Positions 1-9,432 of a stretch of DNA of 64,000 nt are shown one piece after another. The stretch's first letter is position 1; each line of letters begins with the position of its first letter. The position numbers were made by a program, and so were the translations under genes. This stretch comes from an uncultured Hungatella sp. (lineage in GTDB: Bacteria; Bacillota; Clostridia; Lachnospirales; Lachnospiraceae), in the NCBI GenBank assembly GCA_910585435.1, contig CAJUEJ010000015.1, positions 1-64,000 of the forward strand, written 5' to 3'. The notes beneath the pieces are model-generated. The model saw nothing but the letters and a program-made list of their open reading frames with translations, had not been told where the DNA came from and searched no databases.

Positions 1-163
1 AACCTTGTTATATAAAGAGTTTAATATCATTTGACAGAGAAAGTGAAGAAATCTGTATGAGAGTTTACAGGCATAATAACATGGGACAATGCCTTTGAAG
101 AAAAGAAGCTAAAAAAGCGGATTAAAAAATAAGCTTAAAATAAGCCTAAATATTAAAACTGTC

Positions 164-192
164 TGGCAGAGACGGAATTTTTAATGTATAAT
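164..192 (+). promoter_or_regulatory. Candidate sigma-A promoter for the large surface protein
   Basis: A TATAAT hexamer at 187-192 lies 17 bases after TGGCAG (164-169), which resembles a -35 box. The start would be about 70 bases before the GTG of the next gene. The -10 is perfect and the -35 is weak. A second TTGACA at 31-36 has no good partner. Confidence 0.45.
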
Positions 193-269
193 ATATTTGC
201 CCCGGAAAGAGATGTAATCAGGATGGCTCTGTAATCGGGTAATTAAGAGTGCATTTAAAAGGAGGTTAA

Positions 270-3200
270 GTGAACTTGAAACGGAAACAGAAACAAGTAG
301 TCTCAATGGTTATGACTTTTTCTATGCTGCTCTCTGGTATGGGAATGGCAGCGGCGGCCGAACCTGTTGAGCAGAATGCCCAGCCCACGATAACGGTAGA
401 CGCAGGGGCAGAGACGACGCTGGGCACGAATGTGGGAGAGAACGAAGAAGAGCCTAAGAAAGGAACCGAGGAAGGTACTGTAGAGGAGACTGAAGAGGAA
501 ACCAAAGAGGCAACCAAGGAAGGAACCGAAGAAGAATCAGGAGAAGAGACTAAAAAGGAAACCGAAGAAGAGACCCAAGAAGAAGCTGGGGAGGAAACTG
601 GAGAGGGAACCGAGGAAGAGACCCAAGAGGGAGCTGAAGAAGGAACTGGGGAAGAGAACCGAGAGGAAGCTGGAGAAGGAACCGAGGAAGAGACCCAAGA
701 GGAAGCGGAAGAGAAGACCGAGGAAGAGACCCGGGAGAAGGCTGAAGAGGGAACACAAGAGGATCAAAAGGATACGGATACAGAAACTGGGGAGGAAACC
801 AAGGCAGATGATTTACCAGAAGATTCAAAGGGTGAACTGCCTGTAGTTCCGGAAAATCCTGAGGTTAAACTGCCTGCAGGCCTTAAACCTGGTGTTCATG
901 AGCATACCTGGTCTGTGGACTGGAATTTTGATGGAATGTATCATTGGCATGAGTGCGATGGGGAAGATTGCCCCGCAGCTGATGACAGTGAGAAAGACGG
1001 TTATGCAGAGCATAGCTACGATGAATATGGCGTATGTACTGAATGCGGATACGATGCCATGGAAGGGATTGCTGCAGCGGCGGAAGGGGCTGTCCCCACC
1101 TACCGCGAAGCCTATGATGCCATGATTGCCTTAAAGGATGAGTATCCTGAGGGGATGACATGGACCAATTATGAGCCATATGGAAGTGAGGGCCAGCTTG
1201 GCAGCGCCTATACCTGGAAGGGCGGCTCCATTTATGGGGCAAAAAGCGGTGTGGGCTGTATGGCTTTTGCCTTTATCCTTAGCGATGAGGCCTTCGATAA
1301 TCTGCCTGCAAGGGCAATCGAAAAAGGTAAATTTACATTTGAGGATGTAAAGGTAGGAGATATTCTGCGGGTGAACGGCAACAGCCACAGCGTTATCGTA
1401 CTCCAAAAGAGTGAAGCGGGAGTGATAGTAGCGGAGGGCAACTATAATAAATCTGTCCATTGGGGGCGTTCTATGAGCGCGGCATCGGTTAAGAACGCGG
1501 ACTTTATAATTACACGCTATCCCCAGGGCTATGTTTCGCCGGATGATTCTGAGGCTGACGAAGTGGCCTGTGATGGGACAGCAGGCAGCCTTAGCTGGTC
1601 GCTGACTACCGGAGGGGAGTTGACGATCTCCGGCAGCGGGGCTATTCCTGATTACTCACAGAATAGTGCGCCGTGGAGTGCCCACGAATTTAACACGATT
1701 ATTATTGAGGACGGTGTCACCAGCATAGGGAATTACGCTTTTTATCAGAGCAAAGAAGCTCTCAGTGTATATATTCCTGACAGTGTAACTGCCATCGGCC
1801 AGAATGCGTTCTATGGCTCTGCACTGGTGGCTGTGACGATTCCCGGCTCTGTCAGGACCATTGGGAACAATGCTTTCCAAAATTGCAGCAATCTGACTTC
1901 TGCAACTGTTTCTGAGGGAGTGGAAGCCATAGGAGACAGCGCTTTCCAGGGCTGTACGTCTTTGGCTTATATTGATTTTCCAGAAAGTATTACATCTGTG
2001 GGTGCCGCGGCGTTTGCAAGCTGTAAGGATATGGTCAGTGTGAGATTTAAGCCGGGCAGCGGCAGTGTGGCGCTGGGGGATAATTTGTTCACGCAGTGTT
2101 GGAAGCTGACACAGGTAACGCTGCCTCAGACAGCAGAGAGTATAAGTGCAGGCATGTTCCAATCCTGCAGTTTGCTGCCTTCCCTGTATATTCCGGCGAG
2201 TGTACAAAAGATTGGTGAAAATCCTTTTACCTCGTGTAATGCCTTACGAACGATTTACTTTGGCGGCAGTGAGACAGATTGGAAGAGGATAGCGAGTCCG
2301 GCTTTGCAGGCGTCGTTGCAGTCTACAGAAACGAATGTAGTCTTTAATGCTGAGTTTGACGATCCTTTCGCTGCAGATCCCGACGATCCAGGTGATTTTC
2401 AGCCAGGCGAGAGTGAATCCTGCACAAACCATGTTGATACAAACAAGGATGGGAAATGTGATAACTGCGGTAAAGACATGACTTCTGAAAACCCTGGGAC
2501 TCCTGAAAATCCTGCTCCCGACGGCGGCAGCGGTGATGACAAGACGGATCCGGATGACAGCGAAAAAGACCCGGGTGGATCCGGCGGCAATACTCCGCCT
2601 GCAACAGATAATTCTGGTGGCAGTTCCTCCGGCGGTTCTGGCGGCAGCTCGTCTGGCAGCTCCGGCGGCAGTTCCAGCGACAGCCAGGATGACTCCGGTG
2701 ACTCCGGCAGTTCTGGATCTGGCAGCTCTGTCATTTCCACTACGGTTAGCTGGAGTGCAGATGGTTCCCGGATCACGACCAAGACGCAGAAGGACGGGAC
2801 TGTCATTACAGTTACTGATAATGCTGCCGGTGTGGCGCAGATGGAAGCTAAATTATCCGGATTGGCTATTGATACTGCAAGGAAGAACAGTGAAGCTGTT
2901 GCTCTGTCTATTTCGGCTGTTCCGGTAGTAAAAGATGCCTCGGCAGCGCCGGCAATTACAGTCTATACCCAGAGAGACGATCTGGTAAAGGTGGCAATTC
3001 CTACAGACATGGCAACTGCTGGTACGGTGATGGTTATGGTCAATCCGGATGGTTCCACAAGTGTAATCAGAAGCTCTGTGGCAGCAGAGAATCGTGTTGT
3101 GGCATCCTTGCCCAATGGGGCCACAGTAAAAATTGTGGATAACAGCAAGAGCTTTGCAGATGTTCCCGCCGGGGCCTGGTATGAGGAGGCTGCGTCCTTT

Positions 3201-3650
3201 ATCTCTGCCAGAGAATTGTTCTATAACACTACAGAAACCGGGTTTGAGCCTGGCGCTCCCATGACCTGTGCTATGCTGACCACAGCTCTGGCCCGTTTTG
3301 ACGGAGCGGAGACGGACGGAGGCACTACATGGTATGAGAAGAGCATGGAATGGGCAGCTGCGCGGGGGATCAGGGATGGATCCAATCCAAACAGCCCTAT
3401 TACCTGCGATCAGCTGGCGGTAATGCTCTGGAAGTATCAGGGGTCGCCGGCGGTGGATGCTTCATCTGGCAATGAGGATGGCAGCTCTCTTGGCGACGTG
3501 CAGAAAGCCATGGACTGGACTGTGAAATACGGCATTATAAATTGTTTCGAAGAGGGTGCCTGGGCTCCCCAGAAGCCAGTCAACCGTTCACAGGCTGCAC
3601 AGGTTATCATGAATTTTGTAAAAAAGGCCGCCGCTAGTACAGCGCAGTAG
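270..3650 (+). CDS. Secreted multi-domain surface protein (papain-like domain, BspA-type LRRs, SLH-like repeats)
   Basis: 1126 aa, exported. Residues 1-30 form a signal peptide (basic start, hydrophobic core, AAAAEP). Residues about 50-185 are a low-complexity Glu/Thr/Lys tract of repeated EETQEE-like units. Around 210-265 are His/Cys-rich short motifs (HEHTW, CTECG). Residues about 275-430 look like a papain-fold (CHAP/NlpC-like) domain, with a Cys in GVGCMAF and a His in GNSHSVIVL. Residues about 435-705 hold a run of LRR_5 (BspA-like) repeats of the type IGNNAFQNCSNLT. A second CDNCGKD motif and a Gly/Ser/Asp linker follow, and the C-terminal 170 residues resemble SLH repeats (FADVPAGAWYEEA, ITCDQLAVMLWKY), suggesting cell-wall anchoring. 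The start is GTG at 270, only 4 bases from GGAGG; TTG at 276 has better spacing and is an alternative. Peptidase activity is inferred only. Confidence 0.85.
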   Translation: MNLKRKQKQVVSMVMTFSMLLSGMGMAAAAEPVEQNAQPTITVDAGAETTLGTNVGENEEEPKKGTEEGTVEETEEETKEATKEGTEEESGEETKKETEEETQEEAGEETGEGTEEETQEGAEEGTGEENREEAGEGTEEETQEEAEEKTEEETREKAEEGTQEDQKDTDTETGEETKADDLPEDSKGELPVVPENPEVKLPAGLKPGVHEHTWSVDWNFDGMYHWHECDGEDCPAADDSEKDGYAEHSYDEYGVCTECGYDAMEGIAAAAEGAVPTYREAYDAMIALKDEYPEGMTWTNYEPYGSEGQLGSAYTWKGGSIYGAKSGVGCMAFAFILSDEAFDNLPARAIEKGKFTFEDVKVGDILRVNGNSHSVIVLQKSEAGVIVAEGNYNKSVHWGRSMSAASVKNADFIITRYPQGYVSPDDSEADEVACDGTAGSLSWSLTTGGELTISGSGAIPDYSQNSAPWSAHEFNTIIIEDGVTSIGNYAFYQSKEALSVYIPDSVTAIGQNAFYGSALVAVTIPGSVRTIGNNAFQNCSNLTSATVSEGVEAIGDSAFQGCTSLAYIDFPESITSVGAAAFASCKDMVSVRFKPGSGSVALGDNLFTQCWKLTQVTLPQTAESISAGMFQSCSLLPSLYIPASVQKIGENPFTSCNALRTIYFGGSETDWKRIASPALQASLQSTETNVVFNAEFDDPFAADPDDPGDFQPGESESCTNHVDTNKDGKCDNCGKDMTSENPGTPENPAPDGGSGDDKTDPDDSEKDPGGSGGNTPPATDNSGGSSSGGSGGSSSGSSGGSSSDSQDDSGDSGSSGSGSSVISTTVSWSADGSRITTKTQKDGTVITVTDNAAGVAQMEAKLSGLAIDTARKNSEAVALSISAVPVVKDASAAPAITVYTQRDDLVKVAIPTDMATAGTVMVMVNPDGSTSVIRSSVAAENRVVASLPNGATVKIVDNSKSFADVPAGAWYEEAASFISARELFYNTTETGFEPGAPMTCAMLTTALARFDGAETDGGTTWYEKSMEWAAARGIRDGSNPNSPITCDQLAVMLWKYQGSPAVDASSGNEDGSSLGDVQKAMDWTVKYGIINCFEEGAWAPQKPVNRSQAAQVIMNFVKKAAASTAQ

Positions 3651-3733
3651 TTGGTGACCATAAGCAGCTGGCAGTTGTTTTTATGTAAAACGTAAAGGCT
3701 GTTAAAGGCACAGAACAGACAGAAGATAAAAAT

Positions 3734-3790
3734 AAGAGTAAGACAAGGAAGCTTGTAAGAAAGCACAACTTGTTTTACTCTTTTTTGTTG
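3734..3790 (+). terminator. Rho-independent terminator after the surface protein gene
   Basis: AAGAGTAAGACAAG (3734-3747) pairs with CTTGTTTTACTCTT (3769-3782) with one G-U wobble, followed by a T run through 3786. A smaller hairpin can form in the loop. Confidence 0.8.
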
Positions 3791-3894
3791 CAGGAAAGCA
3801 TAAGGTCAGCTCAAAAAGCAGCGGATCCTTTAATGCACTTTATGAATTATATCTAAATTGCAAGAGAAAATACAAAGAAAATTGTGATATTTTA

Positions 3895-3923
3895 TTGACA
3901 AGAGGGTAAAGAACATGTATACT
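3895..3923 (+). promoter_or_regulatory. Strong sigma-A promoter of the glycoside-utilisation operon
   Basis: TTGACA (3895-3900), a 17-base spacer and TATACT (3918-3923). Transcription would start near 3930, immediately before the repeat cluster at 3935-3987, so a repressor bound there could block initiation. Confidence 0.85.
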
Positions 3924-3934
3924 TATGTCATACC

Positions 3935-3987
3935 AAAACACGAAAATGATTTTCGTATTACGAAAATCATTAAAACACGAAAATGAT
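3935..3987 (+). promoter_or_regulatory. Nested inverted and direct repeats: operator of the glycoside operon
   Basis: A 16-bp direct repeat, AAAACACGAAAATGAT, occurs at 3935-3950 and 3972-3987. Between the copies, CGAAAATGATTTTCG (3941-3955) is a palindrome around a central G. AATGATTTTCG (3945-3955) and CGAAAATCATT (3961-3971) form a perfect 11-bp inverted repeat around 5 bases. The cluster sits at the predicted transcription start, which fits repressor control. The regulator is not identified; the IclR gene at the operon's far end is one candidate. Confidence 0.75.
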
Positions 3988-4020
3988 GTTGGAATCGTTA
4001 AGAGCGAAAGGAGAGCAGAT

Positions 4021-5442
4021 ATGAAGAAAAAACTTGGTATGTTGGTGATTGCAGCATTGATGGCAACAACGATCTGCGGCTGTAGCGGAGGCGGGCAGAC
4101 AGAGTCCAAGCCGGCAGAGACACAGGCCACACAGAAGGCGGAGACACAAGCTGCTTCTGGAGCGGAAAGTGCAGAAAGTACGGAAGAGGAAGACAGTGGA
4201 GAAGATGGCATTGATTATTCTGGCACGATTACCATGATCTGCAGTTCAGATGGTACTGCTGCCTTTGATGCGGTTTTGGCTGAATATCAGAAGATTCATC
4301 CGGATGTTACTATGGAATATATTATCTGGGAAACTGTTACAGATTTTGAAACGATGATGACCAACTACATTGCAACGAATACCCTTCCGGATATGTATTG
4401 TTCACAGGTCGGTGTTGTTGAACAGCAGTATGCAGCAGAGGGATATCTGCTGCCGTTAGATGACTTGAATATTGAAGAGAATCTGGTAAACGGTGATAAA
4501 AGCCTGATTAAGTATAAGGATGTGTTGTATGCATTCCCGATGACCATTGGATATTCTGTAACATTCTGTAACAATGATAAGCTGAAAGAACTTGGAATTG
4601 ATCTTACTTATGAAAATTATCCAAAATGTATGGATGAGTTTGTTGACCTTTTGCAAAAATGCCGGGAAGCGGGCTGTGAGTATCCTTTCAGCGTAGCTGG
4701 TGCAGATACTTCTTCCTGTACGGCCTGGCCGTTCCAGTATATCTATCAGGTGCTTTATGGGGACAATCCAAATTTCTATGCAGATGTGCTTTCTGGTAAA
4801 GCAGACTGGTCAGATCCGGAATTTGTAAAAATGTTTGATGAGTATGACAGGTTGAGAGAGTACATGGCTCCTGATACTACTGCCAAGACAACAGATGGAC
4901 AGAAGGCAGATTTTATCAGTGGTGAGGCGATTTTTTACAGCCAGACAGCGGGAACCTTGAGCACCATACGGCCTTTGGATCCTGAAATGGACATTCTTAT
5001 GATCCCTTCTTCCTTTACAGCTAAACCGGAGGATCAAACTTTAATCGGAGGATTTGATGCCAGTATTTCTATTACAAGCGGGGCCAAGAACCCTGAATTA
5101 TGTAAAGATTTTCTGAAGTTTATTGCATCAAAGGAAGGCTGTGAGATATTCTGCAACAATTCTTCCAATATACCTACTGTAAAGGGCGCTGTGGCAAATA
5201 CAGATCCCGCGTTCAGAATTATACTTGAGGTTGCAAACAAAGGAGATCTCCCCAACAGTGCAATCCTATCCAGACAATGGATAGCAGGATTTAAGGAACT
5301 TCTGAAAACAGGATGCCAGAACTGGCTTGTAGGTGAGGAACCTGAGGCGGTTGCAGGCAAAATCAGCGAAGAGCACACCAGGCTGATGGAAGCCAGCCCA
5401 GACTGGGTTGAGAATTTCCTTGCGGATTATGAATACCAGTAA
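4021..5442 (+). CDS. Sugar ABC transporter substrate-binding lipoprotein
   Basis: Extracellular solute-binding protein of the family 1 (sugar) type, 473 aa from the ATG at 4021, which has AAAGGAG 9-10 bases upstream; the frame is open further upstream but there it overlaps the operator. The N-terminus is a lipoprotein signal with a lipobox ending in ICGC, so Cys21 would be lipidated. A Glu/Thr/Ala-rich tether follows (about residues 25-60), then the binding fold starting GTITMICSSDGTAAFDAVLAEY. It is the first gene of the operon and is followed by two permeases, with no ATPase gene nearby. Such CUT1 importers often share an MsmX-type ATPase encoded elsewhere. The ligand is probably the oligosaccharide handled by the downstream hydrolases (inference). 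Confidence 0.88.
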   Translation: MKKKLGMLVIAALMATTICGCSGGGQTESKPAETQATQKAETQAASGAESAESTEEEDSGEDGIDYSGTITMICSSDGTAAFDAVLAEYQKIHPDVTMEYIIWETVTDFETMMTNYIATNTLPDMYCSQVGVVEQQYAAEGYLLPLDDLNIEENLVNGDKSLIKYKDVLYAFPMTIGYSVTFCNNDKLKELGIDLTYENYPKCMDEFVDLLQKCREAGCEYPFSVAGADTSSCTAWPFQYIYQVLYGDNPNFYADVLSGKADWSDPEFVKMFDEYDRLREYMAPDTTAKTTDGQKADFISGEAIFYSQTAGTLSTIRPLDPEMDILMIPSSFTAKPEDQTLIGGFDASISITSGAKNPELCKDFLKFIASKEGCEIFCNNSSNIPTVKGAVANTDPAFRIILEVANKGDLPNSAILSRQWIAGFKELLKTGCQNWLVGEEPEAVAGKISEEHTRLMEASPDWVENFLADYEYQ

Positions 5443-5459
5443 ATCGTGATCAACTTGTG

Positions 5460-5557
5460 GAACTGCTGCAGATGTGGTGGATGCCTACGATATATGGAGC
5501 GATGCCCCAGATACTACGGTTATATATTGTGGGAACTGCATTCTTCTGCAGCAGTTC
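5460..5557 (+). other. Long-range inverted repeat between binding-protein and permease genes
   Basis: GAACTGCTGCAGA (5460-5472) is perfectly complementary to TCTGCAGCAGTTC (5545-5557). The right arm can instead pair locally: GAACTGC at 5533-5539 with GCAGTTC at 5551-5557. The element fills the only long gap inside the transporter genes, where stem-loops often set the excess of binding protein over membrane subunits. There is no T run, so processing or stabilisation is likelier than termination. Confidence 0.55.
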
Positions 5558-5582
5558 TGTCGTGGAAGGGTAGAGGTAGTCT

Positions 5583-6485
5583 ATGAAAGATAATCAAGCT
5601 CGTGTAAAGCAGAATAGGAGAAACGCTGCACTAGTCGAGTTTATGCTGGTTTTGCCAGCGCTTCTTCTGTATTTTGTATTTGTTGTGTATCCACTTTTTG
5701 GCGGAATTTTTTATAGTTTGACGGATTGGGATGGTATCCGTAAAACATTTAATTTTATAGGGTTAAAGAACTATATTGATATCATACACGACAGCTACGT
5801 TCTCGGGCCGTTAAAAAACACCTTTATTTATGCATTCTTCAATACTATTTTTTTGAATATTCTAGGACTTTTGATGGCTATTGGAGCGGAAAGCGTAAGA
5901 AGAGGCAGGAATATCTTCCGAGCATTGCTTTATATTCCGTCTGTTCTAAGTGCAATTTTGGTGGGGTTTGTATTTAACTTTATTTTTGACAAGTCTCTGG
6001 GAACACTGGGCAAGCAGCTTGGAATCCAGGTTATGGCCAATAACCTTTTGGGAAGTAAATCTTTTGCTCTTGCGATGGGCATTTTGGTAACCAGCTGGAA
6101 ATCTGCCGGTTGGTATATGGTGGTATACATTGCAGGTCTCCACAATATTGATCAATCTCTCTACGATGCGGCTTCTGTTGATGGGGTAACCGGGTGGAAA
6201 CGGTTTTGGTATGTCACATTCCCTTTGCTGGCTCCTTCCTTTACGATCAATATGGTACTTGCAGTGGAACGTTCCTTTAAGCAGTATGATTTGTTGTATG
6301 CATTGACTGGCGGTGGTCCTGGACGTGCCAGCGAGCTTATTTCCATGACGATTTATAATGAGTCGTTTACCAATAAGCGGGCAGGCTATGGTACGGCACT
6401 GGGTGTCATCCTATTCCTGATTATTGTTGCGATTACACTGTTTCAGATGAAAGTATTGAGAAAGAGGGAAGAAGATGCGCGTTAA
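5583..6485 (+). CDS. Sugar ABC transporter permease, MalF/UgpA type
   Basis: Inner-membrane permease, 300 aa with about six hydrophobic segments. The first spans residues 17-40 (VEFMLVLPALLLYFVFVVYP). The EAA loop that contacts the ATPase is visible around residue 197-215 as DAASVDGVTGWKRFWYVTFP. It pairs with the next gene, which overlaps its last 11 bases, and takes substrate from the lipoprotein encoded upstream. The ribosome site before the ATG at 5583 (GGGTAGAGG) is weak. Confidence 0.9.
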   Translation: MKDNQARVKQNRRNAALVEFMLVLPALLLYFVFVVYPLFGGIFYSLTDWDGIRKTFNFIGLKNYIDIIHDSYVLGPLKNTFIYAFFNTIFLNILGLLMAIGAESVRRGRNIFRALLYIPSVLSAILVGFVFNFIFDKSLGTLGKQLGIQVMANNLLGSKSFALAMGILVTSWKSAGWYMVVYIAGLHNIDQSLYDAASVDGVTGWKRFWYVTFPLLAPSFTINMVLAVERSFKQYDLLYALTGGGPGRASELISMTIYNESFTNKRAGYGTALGVILFLIIVAITLFQMKVLRKREEDAR

Positions 6486-7347
6486 AAAGAATAATGATAT
6501 TGTCATGAATAAACGGTCTCCTAGACGAGTAGTTTCCGACGTGATGACCACATTGATTATGAGCGTTCTTGTGTTAATCATCCTTTATCCGTTTATTGTG
6601 ATGCTTCTGGTATCGTTAAAAGATACAAAAGAGGCCTTGGTAAGCCCTAATAGTATTCCAAGCAAACTGCATTGGGAAAACTATGTAAAAGCATGGAAAA
6701 ATATGAACTACCTTAAGGTCTTTGGTAATACCGTATATATTACGGTAGCTAGTTTGGCAGGGATTATCTTGTTTTCTGGAATCTGTTCCTATGTAATTTC
6801 GTGGTCAAAATATAAGAGATTTTATAATGGTATCTATCTGCTGTTTATTTGCGGAATTATGATTCCGTTTTATACTGCGCTGGTTCCGTTAACGAAGCTG
6901 ATGACAGATCTTCATCTGAATAACTCTTTTACGGGCATGATTTGGCTTTATATTGGCCGGAATATGCCTATGGCAGTTTTCTTATACACGGGATTTATCC
7001 GAAGCGTGTCTGTGGAGATTCTGGAAGCAGGAAAGGTAGACGGCGCCAATATCTGGGATCTTTACTGGAAGATTATGTTTCCAATTATGAAGCCCATCAC
7101 ATCTACGATTTTGGTATTGGATGCCTTAGGCATCTGGAATGATTACTTGTTCCCAAAGATTATGTTGATTGGAAAAGACCTTCGTACGATCACTCTTGCT
7201 CAAGCATATTTTAAGGGGGAGAATTCCGGTATGATGAACTTAACCTTTGCTGCGTACATTCTGACAATCATTCCGGTAATTCTTTTCTACTTTGCATTCC
7301 AGAAGAATATCGTAGAGGGTGTTGCGGCAGGAGCAGTAAAGGGATGA
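6475..7347 (+). CDS. Sugar ABC transporter permease, MalG/UgpE type
   Basis: Second inner-membrane permease, 290 aa with about six hydrophobic segments; the first spans roughly residues 20-45 (MTTLIMSVLVLIILYPFIVM). The EAA motif is EAGKVDGANIWDLYWKIMFP (about 182-201). Its ATG lies 11 bases inside the preceding permease gene, indicating translational coupling. Members of the family form the heterodimeric channel of CUT1 carbohydrate importers. Confidence 0.9.
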   Translation: MRVKKNNDIVMNKRSPRRVVSDVMTTLIMSVLVLIILYPFIVMLLVSLKDTKEALVSPNSIPSKLHWENYVKAWKNMNYLKVFGNTVYITVASLAGIILFSGICSYVISWSKYKRFYNGIYLLFICGIMIPFYTALVPLTKLMTDLHLNNSFTGMIWLYIGRNMPMAVFLYTGFIRSVSVEILEAGKVDGANIWDLYWKIMFPIMKPITSTILVLDALGIWNDYLFPKIMLIGKDLRTITLAQAYFKGENSGMMNLTFAAYILTIIPVILFYFAFQKNIVEGVAAGAVKG

Positions 7348-7368
7348 TACCTGGAAAGGAGAGCGGTT

Positions 7369-9420
7369 ATGAATTTTTCAGAGTGGTGGAAAAAGCCGAT
7401 GCGGGTTATGCAATACAACTTGCAGGTGAAGGATACTCCTATGATGGATCCAAAGCAGATTTCGCAGGAGACAGTGGAACTGGGGGCTAATGTTGTGGTT
7501 ATGAATGTTGGCGGGATTTATGCATGGTATCCCAGCAAAGTTATGTATCATCATATTAATGAGTTCCTTCCGAAGGGAACGGATCTGTTACGCGAATTGA
7601 TTCGGGAATTCCATGCCCGTGATATCCGGTTTGTCGCAAGATTTGATTTCAGTATTACGGATGATGTAACTTATCTTAAGAAGCCCCAGTGGTTTGCCAG
7701 ACACAAGGATAACACTCCATATTACAGGGGGGAGAAACGTATGGGTAATTGGTCCCTATTTCTTAATACTTGTGCCTTGGGGGGATACCGCAATGAGGAG
7801 GTTGCAGCGCCGGTGATACGTGAGGCGCTTATGGAATATGATATTGACGGCGTATTCTTAAACGCCCCCCATGCTTCGGCCTGTTTCTGTTCCAGATGTC
7901 AAGAAAAATATGAGAAACTGTATGGGAAAGAAATGCCAGATACACCGGAAGAGTTCGAGACCAGATGGCTGAGCGAGTGCATGAAAGAAAATATCGGAAC
8001 CATCTATCGGGCTGTCAAAGATACGAAAAAAGAGGTTCCGTTGATTCTGTATTACACACCGTATAGCGGCAAGTCCAAATCTTTTGGACGGTTTGACCGG
8101 GACAGCATCTATGACCGGTATCAGACAGCGGATTTAATCTGTACGGAATCTCAGAATATATTGTCTCATGGAGTAAAGAATCTTCCGCCAGATATTCATC
8201 CCATTATTTCTATGAAATCAGGACAGCTGCCGAACCGAGAAAAGCTTCCTTTTGGAATCATTCATTCGTGTCCGGGTATGGACTGGCGGCATGTAGGGAT
8301 GCCGGAAGCAGAATATTTGCCATGGATGGCGCAGGTCCCGGCATCAGGAGGAGTGATCTGGCATTCTGTAACAGGGTATCCTTCTACAATTACCGACAAA
8401 CGTGTACTTGCGGCTGTGGGTAAGATTGACCATATGATTATGAAGGCAGAAAATTTTATGGATGGTGCATCATACCGGAGCGATGTATGTCTGTTGTGGG
8501 TGGACTCGGATTCTGCCAAGGGAATTGCAGATGCATTTGTCAAGAGTCACATCCAGTTTGATCTGATGCAGGACTACGATTTCAGGCCTCAGGACTTGAA
8601 CAAATATGGAGTTGTGTTTGTTCCTGACGGATATCCGGTAACAGATGAGATTGCTGATGAACTGGAACGATATGCTGAAGAAGGTGGTGTTGTAATCCGT
8701 GAGAGCAGGGATGAAGAGGAACTGAAAGCACATTCCAAGCTGTATGGGATTTCGAAAGAAACCTATAAGAGCGAATATTTGACTGCCAGTTATATCCGTA
8801 TCGAACAAGAAGGCGAATCTTTGAAGAAAGGAATGGATACGGACAAGCTGGTGCTTCGCGGGGATGTATGCTATCTGACACCGCAGAGTGATACCAAGGT
8901 TCTGGCAACATTGGTTCCCCCGTTTGCCCCCTATGAAGTAGTGGGAGCCCCTCCGGAGAGAGCATCTATGCCGGTAAGCCATACAGATATTCCGCTTTTG
9001 ACCTGGAGAACGGCAGGAAAGGGAAGTGTGGTTGTTATTCCTTTCTCGATCGGAAATCTTGTGACAGAGTATCATCTGGCAGACCACTATGACCTGATCC
9101 GAAATCTAGTGAAAGATTGCCTTGGCGACAGAGCAGATATGGAGGTTAAGGCTCCTCATGACGTACAGGTGACTGCTTATGAGAAGAAGGATATGATACT
9201 TGTACATTTTGTAAATGAGACAGGGAAGAGGCCTCTTCTGGACAATATTCCGGTTACAGGAATTTCCTTCTCCGTGAAAGTTCCCAGGGGAAAGCGTGTG
9301 AAAAATATTGCTTCTGTGATTGAAGAGACAGAAGTGGTATATGAGAGGGACGGTGACTGTGTGGAGGTTACGATTCCAGAACTGACAATCTGGGATATGA
9401 TTAAGATTGAGATGGAGTGA
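7369..9420 (+). CDS. GHL6-like glycoside hydrolase with beta-galactosidase-type middle domain
   Basis: 683 aa, no signal peptide, so cytoplasmic. The N-terminal half resembles the hypothetical glycosyl hydrolase 6 (GHL6) TIM barrel, related to GH29/GH42 folds: VVVMNVGGIYAWYPSK near 45, RFVARFDFS near 86, and DGVFLNAP (residues 160-167) followed by Cys172, Cys174 and Cys177 (CFCSRC). Residues about 365-560 look like the GATase-like domain of GH42-type beta-galactosidases (VVFVPDGYPVTDEIADEL). The C-terminal 80 residues are a beta domain. RBS AAAGGAGAG precedes the ATG. It lies between the importer genes and two further hydrolases, so it probably cleaves the imported glycoside. Bond specificity cannot be read from sequence. 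Confidence 0.75.
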   Translation: MNFSEWWKKPMRVMQYNLQVKDTPMMDPKQISQETVELGANVVVMNVGGIYAWYPSKVMYHHINEFLPKGTDLLRELIREFHARDIRFVARFDFSITDDVTYLKKPQWFARHKDNTPYYRGEKRMGNWSLFLNTCALGGYRNEEVAAPVIREALMEYDIDGVFLNAPHASACFCSRCQEKYEKLYGKEMPDTPEEFETRWLSECMKENIGTIYRAVKDTKKEVPLILYYTPYSGKSKSFGRFDRDSIYDRYQTADLICTESQNILSHGVKNLPPDIHPIISMKSGQLPNREKLPFGIIHSCPGMDWRHVGMPEAEYLPWMAQVPASGGVIWHSVTGYPSTITDKRVLAAVGKIDHMIMKAENFMDGASYRSDVCLLWVDSDSAKGIADAFVKSHIQFDLMQDYDFRPQDLNKYGVVFVPDGYPVTDEIADELERYAEEGGVVIRESRDEEELKAHSKLYGISKETYKSEYLTASYIRIEQEGESLKKGMDTDKLVLRGDVCYLTPQSDTKVLATLVPPFAPYEVVGAPPERASMPVSHTDIPLLTWRTAGKGSVVVIPFSIGNLVTEYHLADHYDLIRNLVKDCLGDRADMEVKAPHDVQVTAYEKKDMILVHFVNETGKRPLLDNIPVTGISFSVKVPRGKRVKNIASVIEETEVVYERDGDCVEVTIPELTIWDMIKIEME

Positions 9421-9432
9421 AAGGAGACTGAA

